Source of the DNA: Heliocidaris tuberculata
Taxonomy: Eukaryota > Echinodermata > Echinoidea > Camarodonta > Echinometridae
Direction: 5' to 3'
Length of the DNA: 64,000 nt
NCBI GenBank assembly: GCA_025618425.1
Contig: CM046846.1
Coordinates: 30,047,619 to 30,111,618, forward strand
Positions within the stretch are counted from its first letter, which is position 1. Each line of letters begins with the position of its first letter. This document shows, piece by piece, positions 1 to 12,899 of this stretch. The notes beneath the pieces are model-generated. The model was given only the letters and a program-made list of their open reading frames with translations. It did no database searches and had not been told where the DNA came from. The translations under genes were made by a program, and so were the position numbers.

Positions 1-23
1 TGCATGATCACCGCGCTTTTAAC

Positions 24-330
24 CATCATTTCGTGAAAACACAAAGTCATCTCAAGGACTAGCTCATCTTTTTTTTCACGAAGTGACGGATCTCAGCCGC
101 ACACGTAAAACATACGGGATGGTTGTAAGCCGTCACTTCGTGAAAACAGAAAATCCTTTTACTAGGTATTTTCTTGTTGACGTTATCACCATAGTTACAT
201 AATTATACATTATTATGATCTGAAACTTTGTGAGGTTCAAGATGTTAGTGAATGATGTCCAAAAATGCAAAAAACTTCAAAATTGAAAAATTGTGTGTTT
301 TTCCTCATTACCGTCACTTCATGACAACGG
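24..330. repeat. Dispersed CGTCACTTCGTGAAAAC motif with inverted copy
   Basis: A 15-bp sequence at 75-89 (TTCACGAAGTGACGG) is the exact inverse of 130-144. Diverged copies occur near 24-43 and 308-325. This is probably the edge of an inverted-repeat transposon cut by the window start. Confidence 0.5.
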
Positions 331-1235
331 GGACAAATTGTCAGACTGCAAATTGCATAAATATATGTTGTGGCTCCTATGGGGTGAAGGTTTTGCATAA
401 ATAGAATTGATTTGTCAGCTGATATGTTTTGTTGTTGGAGTTACATTTTCCACCAAATGTTATTTTTACCTTCTCAGCTTTGATTTTCCCTCATTGAAAA
501 GTAGAGGTTTTGTCGTTGAATTCAACTGTCTCTCCGACTAAAGCTTGGCCCATGATACATGTACAACTTTGCCTGGTATGTCACATTATTAAGAAAATGG
601 CAGTGCCGATGTCATGCTAACAGATCTTACAACATACCAAGAATATCTTCATTTATATATCTCTTGTGCATTTTCTTAAGGAATATAAATAAATTCATCT
701 TTCTTCACAACTACATTTATTTCTTGAGGTGAGCTTTTCTTTAACACTCTCTTTATCAGCCTCATAGATAGTTTCAGACTATAGCATGAACCAAGATAGT
801 GCTAAAGAAACGCATAACAACTTCAAAGAAAATGATGGGTTATTTTGAGAAACTATGGGATAGGATTAGGGAATCAGTATATGTGCATGCACTTTATGTA
901 TACAGCTCTGGATTAAAAATACAATATATATTTCTCACACGTTGAAAGTCTGGGGAAAAAGTAGTTTGGTTGCGGTTTTTTAAACACCATGTTTTCTTCA
1001 CACAAGAAATTCAGGGTCATATCCATATTGCGTGACAAATAAAACATGAAGTATCCCTGGGATCACTGATGGAAAAATGTGATAGTATATAGTCCAAAGA
1101 TCATGGAAGTCATAAAAAATTCATGTGTATCAGTAATATGGAAAAAAGCTTTCTTTGTGATTATTTCCTACTCCACATGCTTCCCCCCCCCCCCCAAAAA
1201 AAAAAAACTTTGATCACCTGCATATACATACATGT

Positions 1236-1320
1236 ATCATCTGTTTGGAGCTAGAAGGGAATTAACACATATACTTTAACACAGAGTTTGATAACGCCCT
1301 TCGGCTTTAAACAGACAATA
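1236..1320. repeat. ~85-bp palindromic repeat (family C), copy 1
   Basis: Near-palindrome with arms of type CTGTTTGGAGCCAGAAGGG and CCCTTCTGGCTCCAAACAG around a short centre, ending in CAGACAATA. The same family occurs at 30440-30529 and 44991-45075; single arms lie near 1424, 1863 and 12421. Confidence 0.75.
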
Positions 1321-1440
1321 TATGTAGTTGTTGTTACCATGTGCAGCATGCATTAAATTGGCACACCCACACCAACACTTATAAAATCGATTTCAAGATC
1401 ATGACTCCATAGATGATCTCTTGAGAGCCAGAAGTGCATT

Positions 1441-1832
1441 AAAGATAAATCTAAGTTGTGGTCAGGCAATTACATGTGCATCGTGAAGGAAACTATAGAG
1501 CAATTAGGAAAGGTTGATCATGTCTACATAAGTCTTAAGAATTGGTGTATACTGTGAGGTTTTGTAATCATCAAAATGACAAGAAATTTACCCAATCTCG
1601 CTGAAAAGTACAGGCACTGCACACGGAAATTGGTATATATGGGACTACACATATATATGACATGAACGTTTGGCCTGAGCACTTCAGCTACTTCTTGTCG
1701 TATTTTGAATACGAGGGCATATGAAGAGCAATCATTTTCAGGGGACATTTCTTCTGTGATGTTCCTTCAAACTGGCATTGAAGGAGTGACAAATTATTTT
1801 TCACCTTTCCCAGAACTCAACCTTCTCTTTAA
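1441..1832 (+). repeat. ~390-bp interspersed repeat (family A), copy 1
   Basis: Shares long diverged stretches with 11251-11647, 31540-31880 and 33562-33943, including GCAATTGGGAAAGGTTGAT, CTTGTCATATTTTGAATGTG and CCTTTCCCAGAACTCAACC. All four copies have the same orientation. Here half-arms of the family C palindrome lie on both sides (about 1424-1440 and 1861-1884), which suggests that A is the interior of a longer element with C-like ends. Confidence 0.8.
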
Positions 1833-3191
1833 TTCAAATCATTTTTTTGCTACTAGGGTAAACACCCTTCTGACTCTCATGAGTAACAGTGCTAGAAGCA
1901 AAGAAATAAGACAGAGCAGTTTGATGAGATTGTAATTTCAGAGCCTGTACATAGGCCAAACACAATGAAGCTGATGCAGTTCATGCAGGCAGGAATCAGA
2001 ATCATTGAAATTTCCAAAGGCCATTAGTTTTATTTAAAGGAGAATGAAATCAATATTTTTGATGAGCTAGTAGTAGTTATTCTCAAGTAATAACATTTTC
2101 TGAGGAGTCTTTGATAGAATGTTAGATGTTCAGAATAACAGAAATGACATCAAGCTGTAGTGTAGCCCTTTGCTTGGCAGCAAATATACATGGAGATTAG
2201 TAAACAAGTAAAAATTAATAATAGTACAACCCAGAATCCAACCTACTCAGCCATCTTATGTACCTACATGAATCTTGGAGAATGGTATGTCTGTTGGAAT
2301 GATGGCAATTTTCTTTAAATAGAACATGATGTTTTGAACAATTCGGGATCACAATTTATTCGACCATTCTTCCCCATGGATTTCCTCTCTGGTTTTGTGT
2401 CTTTCCTGAATGAAAGAAAGTGCTTTCCTGTTTCCTTCGACCCCATTTTAGCTGGACTTTTGCAAGGTACAATACATACATGTATTGGTTTGGAGATGAG
2501 GTGTGACTTACTCCTCTCCTGCTTTAGAGTTTACCAACCACCTGAAAAAAGAATTTGTATACTGCCAGGAAGTATAAAATTAACCTCAAAGAACTTTATC
2601 TGAAATTGTATAAGTCAACAGTTTAGGAGTATGAAGGAAATAAAGGATAACATGAAGGTGCTCGCACAGAACTGAACCTCCTAGTTGGGTTTTATGCTTA
2701 AAGAGAGTATAATTAAACTTGTAATATCTGTTTATAGGAGTAATATTCGAAGCCCATATTTGGAATATAGTAGAATGACATGGAACCTCTAACATACAGA
2801 GTAAAATAATTTTTGGTGATTGGTACCCTTTAATTTTTTTTCTCAATCTTTAAAAAAAAAATCAGTTCAGGGTGTTTATTGCTTGATAAGATGTAGGGGA
2901 AAAAAATATTTCATCATGCAAAAATTAATTAATGAAATCCAGAATTTTAAAAATTTTATTATTTTATTGGGCAGATTTATATTTGTATTAATATATTTAT
3001 TCATATCTATTGCCAATTCATGCATAGAATTACATTGGAGCTTAACGATGGAGATAGAAATGATTTCCTTTCATTATGGCAAGTAAAATCCTGAATCAGA
3101 GGAACTATTGGATCTTAACAGGAAAACATGACAACAGTTTTCAATGAGATCAGTGTACATTTAGAAAAAAATTGTTCACTCTGTGCATGTA

Positions 3192-3560
3192 TTGAGGATA
3201 AATATATGGCGAAGGAATACATCGAATTTGGAGTATCTTATACCTCTAAACATGATACTTCTTTTTTGTGGCTGGTATTCACTGTTTTGAAAAGAATTTC
3301 GATTTATAATTGACTTGGCATATGTATGAAGTACAATGTACATTGTTATTAGTTGCATAAATGCAACAGTTGTTTACTGTTGTAATTGAGGATAAATTAT
3401 AAGGCAAAGGAATACACCGAATTTGGAGTATCTAATAGTGCTAAACGTGGCTGGTATTCACTGTTTTGAAAAAAATTCTGATTCATATCAAACTGACTTG
3501 GCATCAGTATGAAGTACAATATACATTGTTATTGGTTGCATAAATGCACAACAAATGCAT
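3192..3560 (+). repeat. Imperfect tandem duplication of ~180 bp
   Basis: 3192-3371 and 3386-3560 both run from TTGAGGATAAAT through GGTATTCACTGTTTTGAAAA to TTGCATAAATGCA, with substitutions and small indels. No coding content is seen. Confidence 0.8.
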
Positions 3561-3858
3561 TGGACTTCAGCAGTGCTTGAAAGTTCTGATTTTATAAAAG
3601 GAAGTACAATGTGTTTGTCTCACTGCAAATGAAAGGGAATCCCCCTTATACATAAAATTATGACACAATTTTCCAAATCTTAGCAACGAGGTTCCTGCCT
3701 AGTTTTGAAAGTTGTGTTGTATGAGATGTATGTGTAGTCCTGTTTTAATTTTGATGGAGAGATTCAGTTTCATGAACACTTTTGTTTCTTATAGTGGCCT
3801 TAATTAACACCCTCTGGGCTATGAAGATACAGACCTTTTGTAATATTTTTGTTTAGAG

Positions 3859-4203
3859 TAAAGGTGGCTTTTCACGGGCACGTGAACTTTTTGCGAAGTA
3901 TGCGAATGTCGAAAAAATGGCAAAGTCCAACATTCGCATTTTATGCTCCAAAAGTTTGTCAAACTTGCGCGGAGGTTCAGAAGCTTCATCAATTGTTCGC
4001 AGGATGCGGGAAACGTTCGCAAGAAATTTCAAACTTTTTAAAAATTCTGCCGAACTAAAAACGAACAATTGGCGACGCTTGCAAATCCCTGCGCAAGTTT
4101 GACGAATTTTTGGAGCCTAAAATGCGAATGTTGGACTTTGCCATTTTTTCGACATTCACATCCTTCGCAAAACGTTCGCATGCCCCGTGAAAACCCACCT
4201 TTA
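3859..4203. mobile_element. 345-bp foldback MITE
   Basis: Ends TAAAGGTGG..TTTTCACGGG and CCCGTGAAAACCCACCTTTA, with about 100-bp inverted arms sharing GCGAATGTTGGACTTTGCCA and its complement. The open frames here on both strands are by-products of this symmetry. No clear target duplication was found. Confidence 0.85.
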
Positions 4204-4688
4204 GAAAGATATTATATGTACAGAATGTCATGTGTACACATGTGCACATGTAGCCTTTTAGGCCTAAAATGCTCATGCTGAAATTTAATTTTGCCCACAA
4301 AATTATTAGAGAAGTGTAAATGTGTAAACAAACTTGGTGCTCCTCAGAGTATTGAAGGACAGTATATTAACTATTAACACTTTTAGGGACAGTTGGTAAG
4401 GTGTGAATTTGGCTAGTCTGCAAGCACAGACACTATTTTATTCATGATAATTGGAGCCAAGACCAATTAAGGATGATAATAATAGATGAGATGATGTTAA
4501 TGCATTTCATCATGGGTCACTTGCTGCATTCCTGGGTGTTCAAATTTTACATGCAGCTTCATGACAGTAGATGAATACATGTAGCCTTATTTATGTGAGA
4601 TGGCCTAGCTTATTCAGTGTGATCTATTCGTGATCAATCAACAGAACAATTTTTGAGACAGTTAAATACATATGCGTGTAATGATATC

Positions 4689-4926
4689 CAATAGACCTGT
4701 TCACAAATATATTCAAATTTTAAGCATACTTTTAAAAGAAAGGTTGTTCTTGACAACCTGAAAGCTTGTCAGAAGCTTGTCAGACATAGCAACAAGTAAT
4801 GTATGCAAACTGGATTCCAAGTATTGTAGTACATTTATTAATAACAGGTTAATGGAATACCTTGTTACTAGGTCCCCAGGAAAGAAACATCCGTAAATTT
4901 GAATAACTTTGTGAACAGGTCTATTG
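4689..4926. mobile_element. 238-bp MITE with 18-bp terminal inverted repeats
   Basis: Starts CAATAGACCTGTTCACAAA and ends with its complement TTTGTGAACAGGTCTATTG. A second copy in opposite orientation lies at about 25000-25215, with one end lost. Confidence 0.88.
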
Positions 4927-5253
4927 CTTGAATTCAAAATCTGATATAATCAAAGACTGGGCTGAAGGTGAGATGCCCCAAAATATGCTTCTCAAACTCT
5001 TTCAGAGCCTGTGAAAGAAAAATTTCTGTTATGCATAACTTTTGGCTTAAAAATTAACTCTTGTATAGGTAATTACAGTTCACAAGGATTTACTTCTCAT
5101 CAATTCTTTACTTTTCATCTGAATATACACTGTATAGATGATTGTTGTCAAGATTCTTCTTCATGTACTAGTCTCTTTCAGTATTATCCAGAAAGAAATA
5201 ATTTTCTTTCTATTGTTCATTCAGTTATTGCAGTCTCCATTGCAATACATTTT

Positions 5254-5785
5254 AAAGGGGACCCTGGTATCAACTTGGTTTTAAAAGAAGCAGAAAGATT
5301 AAAGAAACAGATCAATGAAAGTTTGAGAAAAATCTGATAAGAAATAAGAAAGTTATGAATTTTTGAAGTTGTAATCAATCAAATAAAATTGGTAACTCTC
5401 TGATGTAACTTACGAGCTCCTCTCTCATTTGCCCTGTACTAAAAAGATTATAAATTTCCATTTTCTCTAAAGAAGATATCATACATGCACCCTAGATGTA
5501 ATCCTTTTAGTTATGCTTTTTACACAAACGTTGTATACTATTCCCTCCTCAAAAACCAAAGAAAACTGAAAATTTATTTTTTTGTATGATGCAAATGGAA
5601 GAGGAACTTGCAAGATACGTCAAGGAGTTGCCAATTTGTGTTTGATTGATTACAACCACAAAAATTCATAACTTTCTTATTTCTTATCAAATTTTGCTCA
5701 AACTTTCACTCATCTATTTCTCTCATTTTTGTTCATTTATTCAAATCAACTTAATATCAGGGTGGACTTTCCCCTTTAATTTCAA
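5254..5785. mobile_element. ~530-bp long-arm foldback element (family B), copy 1
   Basis: Outer ends AAAGGGGACCCTGGTATCAA and the near-inverse AGGGTGGACTTTCCCCTTTA. The arms of about 110 bp share AAGAAAGTTATGAATTTTT and its complement. Full or partial relatives lie at 11646-12234, about 22610-23147, about 28900-29110, 47191-47240 and 47704-47850. Confidence 0.85.
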
Positions 5786-5870
5786 TCATATGGAGCTATA
5801 CATCCTTGGATTTTGCTTCCTCTACGGATATACTTTTCATAAAAACCTGTACACATGTAGCGTTAAATCA

Positions 5871-6089
5871 GGTGACCCGACATTTGCTCCTGCAACATTT
5901 GCTCCTCCGTCCATATCTCAAAAGGTCAAAGGTTAAGGTCAAGTTCACGATTTGGTTTTTTGTCAAGGACAGTGTGCAGATTAGGATTAGGGTTAGGGTT
6001 AGGGTTAGGGTTAGGGTTGGGTTTAGGTTTAGGATTAACATGGCAAAGTTAGACCGGAGCAATTGTCGCAGGAGCAAATGTCATGGAAC
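5871..6089. mobile_element. 219-bp MITE with an interstitial telomere-repeat core
   Basis: Direct repeats CGTTAAATCA at 5861-5870 and 6090-6099 look like a 10-bp target site duplication. Inside are inverted 27-bp segments (5879-5905 and 6056-6082, about 25 of 27 matching) built on GACATTTGCTCC. Between them lies a run of TTAGGG units (about 5980-6034), the animal telomere repeat, with a few variant units. Confidence 0.85.
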
Positions 6090-7807
6090 CGTTAAATCAT
6101 CCACCATGCCGTGGCATTCCCATTCAAATGTGATGATGCATTAATTATATTCACCCATATTAATTCTGAATGTCTTGTTGGGAAGTTTTTCTTTTTTTCT
6201 ACTCTATAAATCCTGTTGATAAGAAATATGTAAGTCCATATATTAAATAAATTAAATCTCTCAATGTTTAATTATAAAACACCTTTTATTATGCACCCGC
6301 TAAAAAAAATACTCGCATGCAGACTGTTTATTTGAATTTTTAATGAGCGTTTGACGGGAAATGAAGACAGGAAAGGGGTAGTAGAGATCCTGCTGAGTAA
6401 ATCAGTATCTATAACGTCAGTTGGCATTGATAAGGTACAATGTACACTTGTACGCTAATATAAAATGATTGTAAATCAGTTTTAGATATAAAGGAAAGAG
6501 GGAAGTAGATATATGATCAGAAGTGCTGGTGCATTATCAACAAGCAACTTCAGCGATTGTGTCTGAATTTCCTCTGTGGTTTTATGTAAACAGATTAGTG
6601 TGGGAGTTGAATTTATCAGTGAATATTCTCAAAATTCAAGTGAAATTGGACTTGCAGTGAGCATCTGACGACAGTTGACATGGTAAGTCTCTGTTCAAAT
6701 GTGGAGATGCATGCAGAATTAAAAACAAAACAAAACAATGTTTTGTTCAGGGGAGCCCTTTAGGATTTGTGATTGTAAAATTAACGTACTTCAGCACAGA
6801 GATTTTTTTATGAACTTCATTGTTTTATAACAGAGCTCTATGTTAATCTTCCAGAGCTTTCCTGGAGCTTTCCAGAACTAAATGTCTCTCTCTTCCCATG
6901 CATATTTTCTTTTTCCTGAAGTCGTAAGTGCATTGATACATGTACTTTGCATTAATGAAGATATCCTGCAAGTAAGAATTGTGGTTGTGTGAATACCGTC
7001 AAATTATTTATTTTTCATTTGAGTGTCTTCTTCATAGGTAGCCTTATGCACTGTGGTATAAGATACCAAGCAAAATGAAGAAGGGGGGGGGGGGGGGTGA
7101 GCAAGTGTCTTTGTGATTTGTAGAATTTTCAGGATTACTTCCTCATAAAGCATTGTTTACATAGAGCATACATGTCTGTGAATGATGTGCAATACATACA
7201 AACATGTTTGTGAAGCCAAGACAATGTATTTTCATGCTCCAAATTTCCCTGTTGCTATTTATCAACATAAAAAAATCAAAGAAATCAAAATATCTGGGTT
7301 TTTTTCGCAATTTGGGGGTACATTTACCAATAATCATTGACTCGTCTGATGTGAATATTTCAAAAAGAACATTAGTTTGTGCCATAAGCATAGGATTTCG
7401 ACTCATGGTTATATGCTGTATTTTTAATTTCATGTTTAAACTAGGAGCGTACAAATTCTACTAACAGAGTGCAGGCTAGTTTTCATAATGAAATGTAAGT
7501 CGACCAAGTCAACACAATTAGGAGGTAGGCATGTGTGAAAAGAAGCATATTGAGGATAGATGGCAGCCAAAGCCAGACTAGTGATGAACATTAAGAAGTG
7601 CCACCCATGCATGTGTGTGTGTCGCTCGCAGCATTTGTTACTCTGTAGGAGTAGACAAGAAAACAGCAGAGAAGCCTCCCCCAGCCTAATGGTACTTTGA
7701 TTAGAGTAATTACAGTTTGTACCCACTCACTAGATTGAAAAGTACTCAGATGTATATTGGTATACGGGTGATGAACGAAGTGGTGTACAGTGGATCCAGG
7801 CGTTGAG

Positions 7808-8400
7808 GAGGCACTGGTGTCAATGTTAGTATTGGGGATGGGGGTGGGGCACTGATGTCAATATTAGTGTGGGAGGGATGAGGGCACTGGTGTCAATGTA
7901 AGTATTGGGGGTGGGGGTGGGGCACTGATGTCAATATTAGTGTGGGGGATGGGGGCACTGGTGTCAATGTAAGTATGGGGGGATAAGGGCACTGGTGTCA
8001 ATGTAAGTATCAGGGGATGGGGGCACTGGTGTCAATGTTAGTATCAGGGGATGGGGGCACTGGTGTCAATGCCAGTATTGGGGCAATGGGGGCACTGGTG
8101 TCAATGGGAGTATGGGGGTGGAGGCACTAGTGTCAATATGAGTATGGCAGGGTGGAGGCACTGGTATCAATGGGAGTATAGGGGTGGAGGCACTGGTGTC
8201 AATGGGAGTATAGGGGTGGAGGCACTGGTGTCAATGTGAGTATGGGGGTGGGGCACTCATGTTAGTGCTAGTACATGTATGGGGGTGATGGGTGCACTGG
8301 TGGCAATATGAGCATGGAGGGGGGGGGGGTTGGAGGCACTGGTGTCAATGTCAGTATGGGGGATGGGGCATTGGTTTTAATGGAGTATGGGGGATGTGCG
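7808..8400 (+). repeat. ~35-bp GT/G-rich minisatellite
   Basis: About 17 imperfect units of type GGGCACTGGTGTCAATGT + AGTATxGGGGATGGG. The short Gly/Trp/Ser-rich open frames across it are periodic artefacts. Confidence 0.9.
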
Positions 8401-8846
8401 CACCAGCCTTACTAGGTAGATCAAATGAGTACGAACAAGTAAGAGGAGGGTGTTGGGTATGGGAGGGTTATCTTTTCTCTTTGCAGCTTGCCTCTTTTCC
8501 CTTTTTTTTTTTTTGGTTGTTGTTGTTGTTGTTGCTATTCTGTTAGGTACTTACTACTACTAGCCCCCCCCCCCCCCCCACCAATAGCTATGCCACAGAT
8601 ACATTGTACTGCAACAATGAAGATATGAACCTATTTTACACTTAAATCATGAGCTTTAAAAATATGTAGACTTATACCTTCACTGGATGATTGAGGGAAT
8701 AAACAAAAATCTTCATAGTAAGAATGAGCATAGTGCAGTTGTTGCTGGCTAATCTTAGGTCGTTTGGAAGTGATAAAATGTTACTGAGCATGTATTGAAA
8801 CAACATCTGTATACCCGGCTTCAGGATGCTGAAAAGCGATTTTTAG

Positions 8847-9048
8847 AACATTACCACACTAGATATGAATCGAATTTGAAGAAGAGGCTTTATCATATAT
8901 AATATTGTTGTAACATAAGCCTTATGTGCGTGGGTCTGTCACACCATGATGCTTTAAAGGGTTAGAACATTAGCACACATGATTTGAATCGAATTGGAGG
9001 AGAGGCTTTATCATATTGTTGTAACATAAGTCTTATTGCGTGGGTCGA
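8847..9048 (+). repeat. Imperfect tandem duplication of ~85 bp
   Basis: 8847-8937 and 8966-9048 share GAATCGAATT..GAGGCTTTATCATAT and TTGTTGTAACATAAG. The spacer is about 28 bp. Confidence 0.75.
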
Positions 9049-11250
9049 AAGGCAATGGAGGGTCGAGAAATGATGGAAAAAACAGAATATTTTCATGTTG
9101 ACAGTGGTGGCCTTGTACAAATAGGGACTAGAAATTAGAAACCTTTGCCCGCCGTGTTGTGCACATAAATGAAACATTCCCATTTTTCCCTTACATTTAA
9201 CACAAAAAGCTCTCAGAAAAACAGATCCTTGGGAGATGTGGTTGGAGTGGGAATGAAGGGCAATTTATTTTGCAATCTGTAAATGTAGGCGTGCAGTGTA
9301 GTGCATTGAATGTCTGACTCTTGAGGCAGAGCTACATGTAAGTACATGTAGCTCCGTGATGGAAGGTCTTTAGCATTTGTAAAGGAGGAAGGGGTACATA
9401 AAGAAATAGGTGGGTTATGACATTTCTTGATTTTTGCTGTGCCTTTATAGAAGAAGGGGAGAATGTGTCTGATGAAATTACCATATTCACTGTGCAATGT
9501 ATTGTTATGATAAACATGATTGATTTACAGAGCAAACAGCTTCTCATCCAGTGTTAGCTTTAGTACTTGATAACACTACTAGATTTCCATAACACTACTA
9601 CATTTCCTCAGAAATTATGAATTTCTTTTAATAATTCATTATGATGATTTATTTATTTATTTATTTTATTTATTTATATTGAGAGGGTGGGGTTTCAAGG
9701 CAGTCACATAACTGTGATAATTGATCTAATTAAATTAATATCATTGACTAGCCTGATTGCTGTCCTCTATGTGGCATCTTTAAACAATCTTACCTAACAT
9801 TTGCTTTTATAATTTATGATACAAGGTTATTTTGGTGACAACACAAATATTTGATCTACTTTTTTATATGTTTATAAATAGGTTTGTCCTGTTGTCGATT
9901 CCCAAACTGTTTTCCAATAACTGTAGTCCTAAGTGTGTTTCTCCATTGTATCATTGGCAAAACAGTTTAGTACAATTATTCTATGTGCATGTGGGCAATA
10001 CAAGGGGTCAATCTCTATACTACAGGTGTGACCGTGTGAAGCAGCTGCCTTCATTTTTTCTTTACGCTGATGTGATTGTCAGCGTTGTTTGCAATGAGGC
10101 AAATTCAGAATGTAGGCCTACATGTTAGGAGTTTTTCTGGAATTTGATACATTCGAAATTGAATATTCTCTTGGTTTTAGTTTTGAACCCACATTGTAGT
10201 CCAGTTGTCATTGTATGCTACATTTAGAGATGTTCAAGTTTTTGCAGAAAGGGCAGTGTGTGTGCATGAATGGTAATACTAACCAGGATACTGGTAACCT
10301 TTGAGTGTGTCTGCTATAAAGTAATGTTTAGTTTTGGTACTCACTCAAAACCTTTTTGTCAGATTTCTTGGATTCTGTTGATAAATAGCAAGATACTAGC
10401 AATACTAAGATGCTTTGAAAATTTCATCTCCTAAAGTGAAATATTTTACAAATGAGAGGTAAAAAATAATTCATATACCGGGCCACGGATATAAACTCCC
10501 AACAACGGCAGCGTGCACTATACACCATAACGCATGCAAAAACCTATGAGGATTATGTGTATTCCACACACAGTGACACACATGCTATCTCCACGCGAAG
10601 CCCTGAGACTGTTGCGTGGGGAGCCATTGGGGTGGAAAGGTCCTAGCGTAGGGCAGTATGTTACCGTGATCTAGCATTCCTTACAAATATTTACACTAAA
10701 ATTCACCAGAAATCATTGGTGGAATACCACATGATCTCGCACAAACCTCTTTTGATACAAGGAGAACAACATGAGACTATACTGAACATGTTTCTTTCCA
10801 ATTTCCTTTTTGCTACCAAAACTGTCCATGAGCTTTTAAGGTATTCATACAATGAATACAAAGAGAACTCAGAAATATACCTTTTAATAATGGTACAAGA
10901 CTACAGAGGGAGCCAAACAACAAACTGGTATGGTACATGTATAGGCCTACATGTATACAGTTGGTCATACATATGGACATGCACATTGTATATGATATCT
11001 AGATACACTACTTGCATAATCTATCTATTACATTTTTATGTATATAATATCAGTGTTCTTTCCATATTTTCTCATCTGGTCCTTCTCTCTTCTTTGTACC
11101 ATCCATTTTCTTATTCTTTTAGTCTTACTCCTCTGTTTGTTAATTTAAATCAGTTATCTTTTCTTCCTCAGTCCTCTTTCTCCCTCAATCCTCTTTCTAG
11201 ATGTATTCTTCTTAACTTTTGTATCGTATACTAAATGCGATCTTTCCTTT

Positions 11251-11647
11251 AAAGATAACATTGAGTTCTGGTCATGCGATTACATTGTGAATGAAACTGT
11301 CTCAAAGCAATTGGGAAAGGTTGATCATGTCTACATTATAATTGGTGTATAGGCCTATACTCTGAAGTTTTGGAATTCTCAAAGTGATAAGAAATTGTCT
11401 AAATCTCGCTGAAAAGCACATGCACTGCACACAGAAATGGGCATATGGGACTGCACACACATGTGGTATGAATGTTCAGCTCGAATACTTCAGCTATTTC
11501 TTGTCATATTTCGAATATGGGGGCATTTGCAGAGCAACCCTTTCCCTGGGACATTTCTACTATGGTGTTCTTCCAAACTGACATAAAAGAAATGAGAAAG
11601 CTCAAAAATTATTTTTCACCTTTCCCAGAACTCAACCTTCTCTTTAA
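11251..11647 (+). repeat. Family A repeat, copy 2
   Basis: Begins AAAGATAACATTGAGTTCTGG and ends CCCAGAACTCAACCTTCTC, directly abutting the foldback element at 11646-12234, so one probably inserted next to or into the other. Confidence 0.82.
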
Positions 11648-12234
11648 AGGGAAATCCAACCTTAATAGCAAGTTGCTTTGAAAGAAAGAGGAAAAATCAG
11701 AGAAGCAGATTGGTGAAAGTTTGAACGAAATTGGACAAGCAATAAGAAAGTTATGAATTTTTGAAAGTTGTAATCACTATACATATGGGAATTTCAAATT
11801 GGCCAAATAGGTAATGCCACTGTGATGTAGCTGTGGACAACTCCCCCACTCGCTCCAATACACAAAATGACTGAAATGTCACTTTTTTCAAAATGTATTA
11901 CTCAGTAGGATCTTCTTCTTTCATGAGGACCTATAACAATATGCTGTCTCCAATATATTTTAATACTGCCCCGAGGGTAAAAGCTCCTCGAAGAAAACCG
12001 CAAATTAATGATATTTTTGTGTAGGACAAATGGGAGAGTTGTCCACAAAAATGTCACAATCCAATCACCAAATTGCCAATTTGAGATTCGCATAGATGTA
12101 GTGATCTCATTTTTCAAACATCCATAACTTTCTTATTCCATGTCCGATTTCTTTCAAACTTTCACCATCCTGTTTTTCTTATTTTTCTGCTTTCATACAA
12201 ATCATCTTATTACCAAGGTTGGATTGCCCTTTAA
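11646..12234. mobile_element. ~590-bp long-arm foldback element (family B), best copy
   Basis: Left arm about 11646-11765 and right arm about 12110-12234 are inverse copies (AAGGGAAATCCAACCTTAAT against GGTTGGATTGCCCTTTA). The centre holds no transposase, so it is non-autonomous. Confidence 0.88.
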
Positions 12235-12606
12235 CTGTTGATATTGAAATCAGTCTTCCTGTACAACCGCGTACATGTACTCCAGCCAAGGGAACCATGC
12301 ATAAACTGTCCTCTCAGAAGAGATGCAATAACCCCTGTCCAATATACACCAGATCACTCCTCAACTCTAAAATCAAGACATCCTCAAAATAACTCACATG
12401 CTTTATTGCATGTTAACTGTTGAGAGCCAGAAGGGCATTTTAATTCTGGATTAAGTCAATACCCTTTTTGTTCTGAGAATACGATAAACATGTAGGAGCT
12501 TACATTGGACCAAAAAGCAATTTGACCATAGCCCTATGATATTATTAGATACAATGGAATGGTGATGCTCTGCGGTATTTGAGAGTGAGATTGATGTCCC
12601 TGATAT

Positions 12607-12899
12607 ACTGTATATGCCATATTTTTTGTGGGGGTTTATTTTCGCGAAATTTGTGAATCATGAGTGGATCGTGAATTTGACAACACGCTAAAATATTGCA
12701 AACATACATGTAAGTAGTCAGTTGAATTAATGTGTCTCCTGGTCAGAAATTCACCATTTCGCTTTGCAAAAGTACATCATCATTGCATGCTGTTTGTCGA
12801 GTTGAGAATTTCCCAATCGCTAATTCAACCTCTCGCGAAATAGTCTGGTTAGTCCTATTCGTGAAAATTTATTGCCGGGAAATTTATGGCGTATACAGT
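12607..12899. mobile_element. ~293-bp MITE with CTGTATATGCCATA-type ends
   Basis: Left CTGTATATGCCATA and right TATGGCGTATACAG are imperfect inverted ends. Inside are CGCGAAAT motifs in both orientations. A diverged relative may lie at about 60980-61140. Confidence 0.65.

Noticed and set aside
3819..4300. Cluster of overlapping open frames on both strands
   Set aside because: All lie in or beside the foldback MITE at 3859-4203; symmetry of its arms opens frames on both strands.
5980..6034. Chromosome end or fusion point
   Set aside because: The TTAGGG run is short and sits symmetrically inside a small inverted-repeat element with a target duplication.
8051..8546. Gly/Trp-rich small proteins at 8051-8239 and 8292-8546
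   Set aside because: Frames follow the 35-bp minisatellite period and end in simple-sequence DNA.
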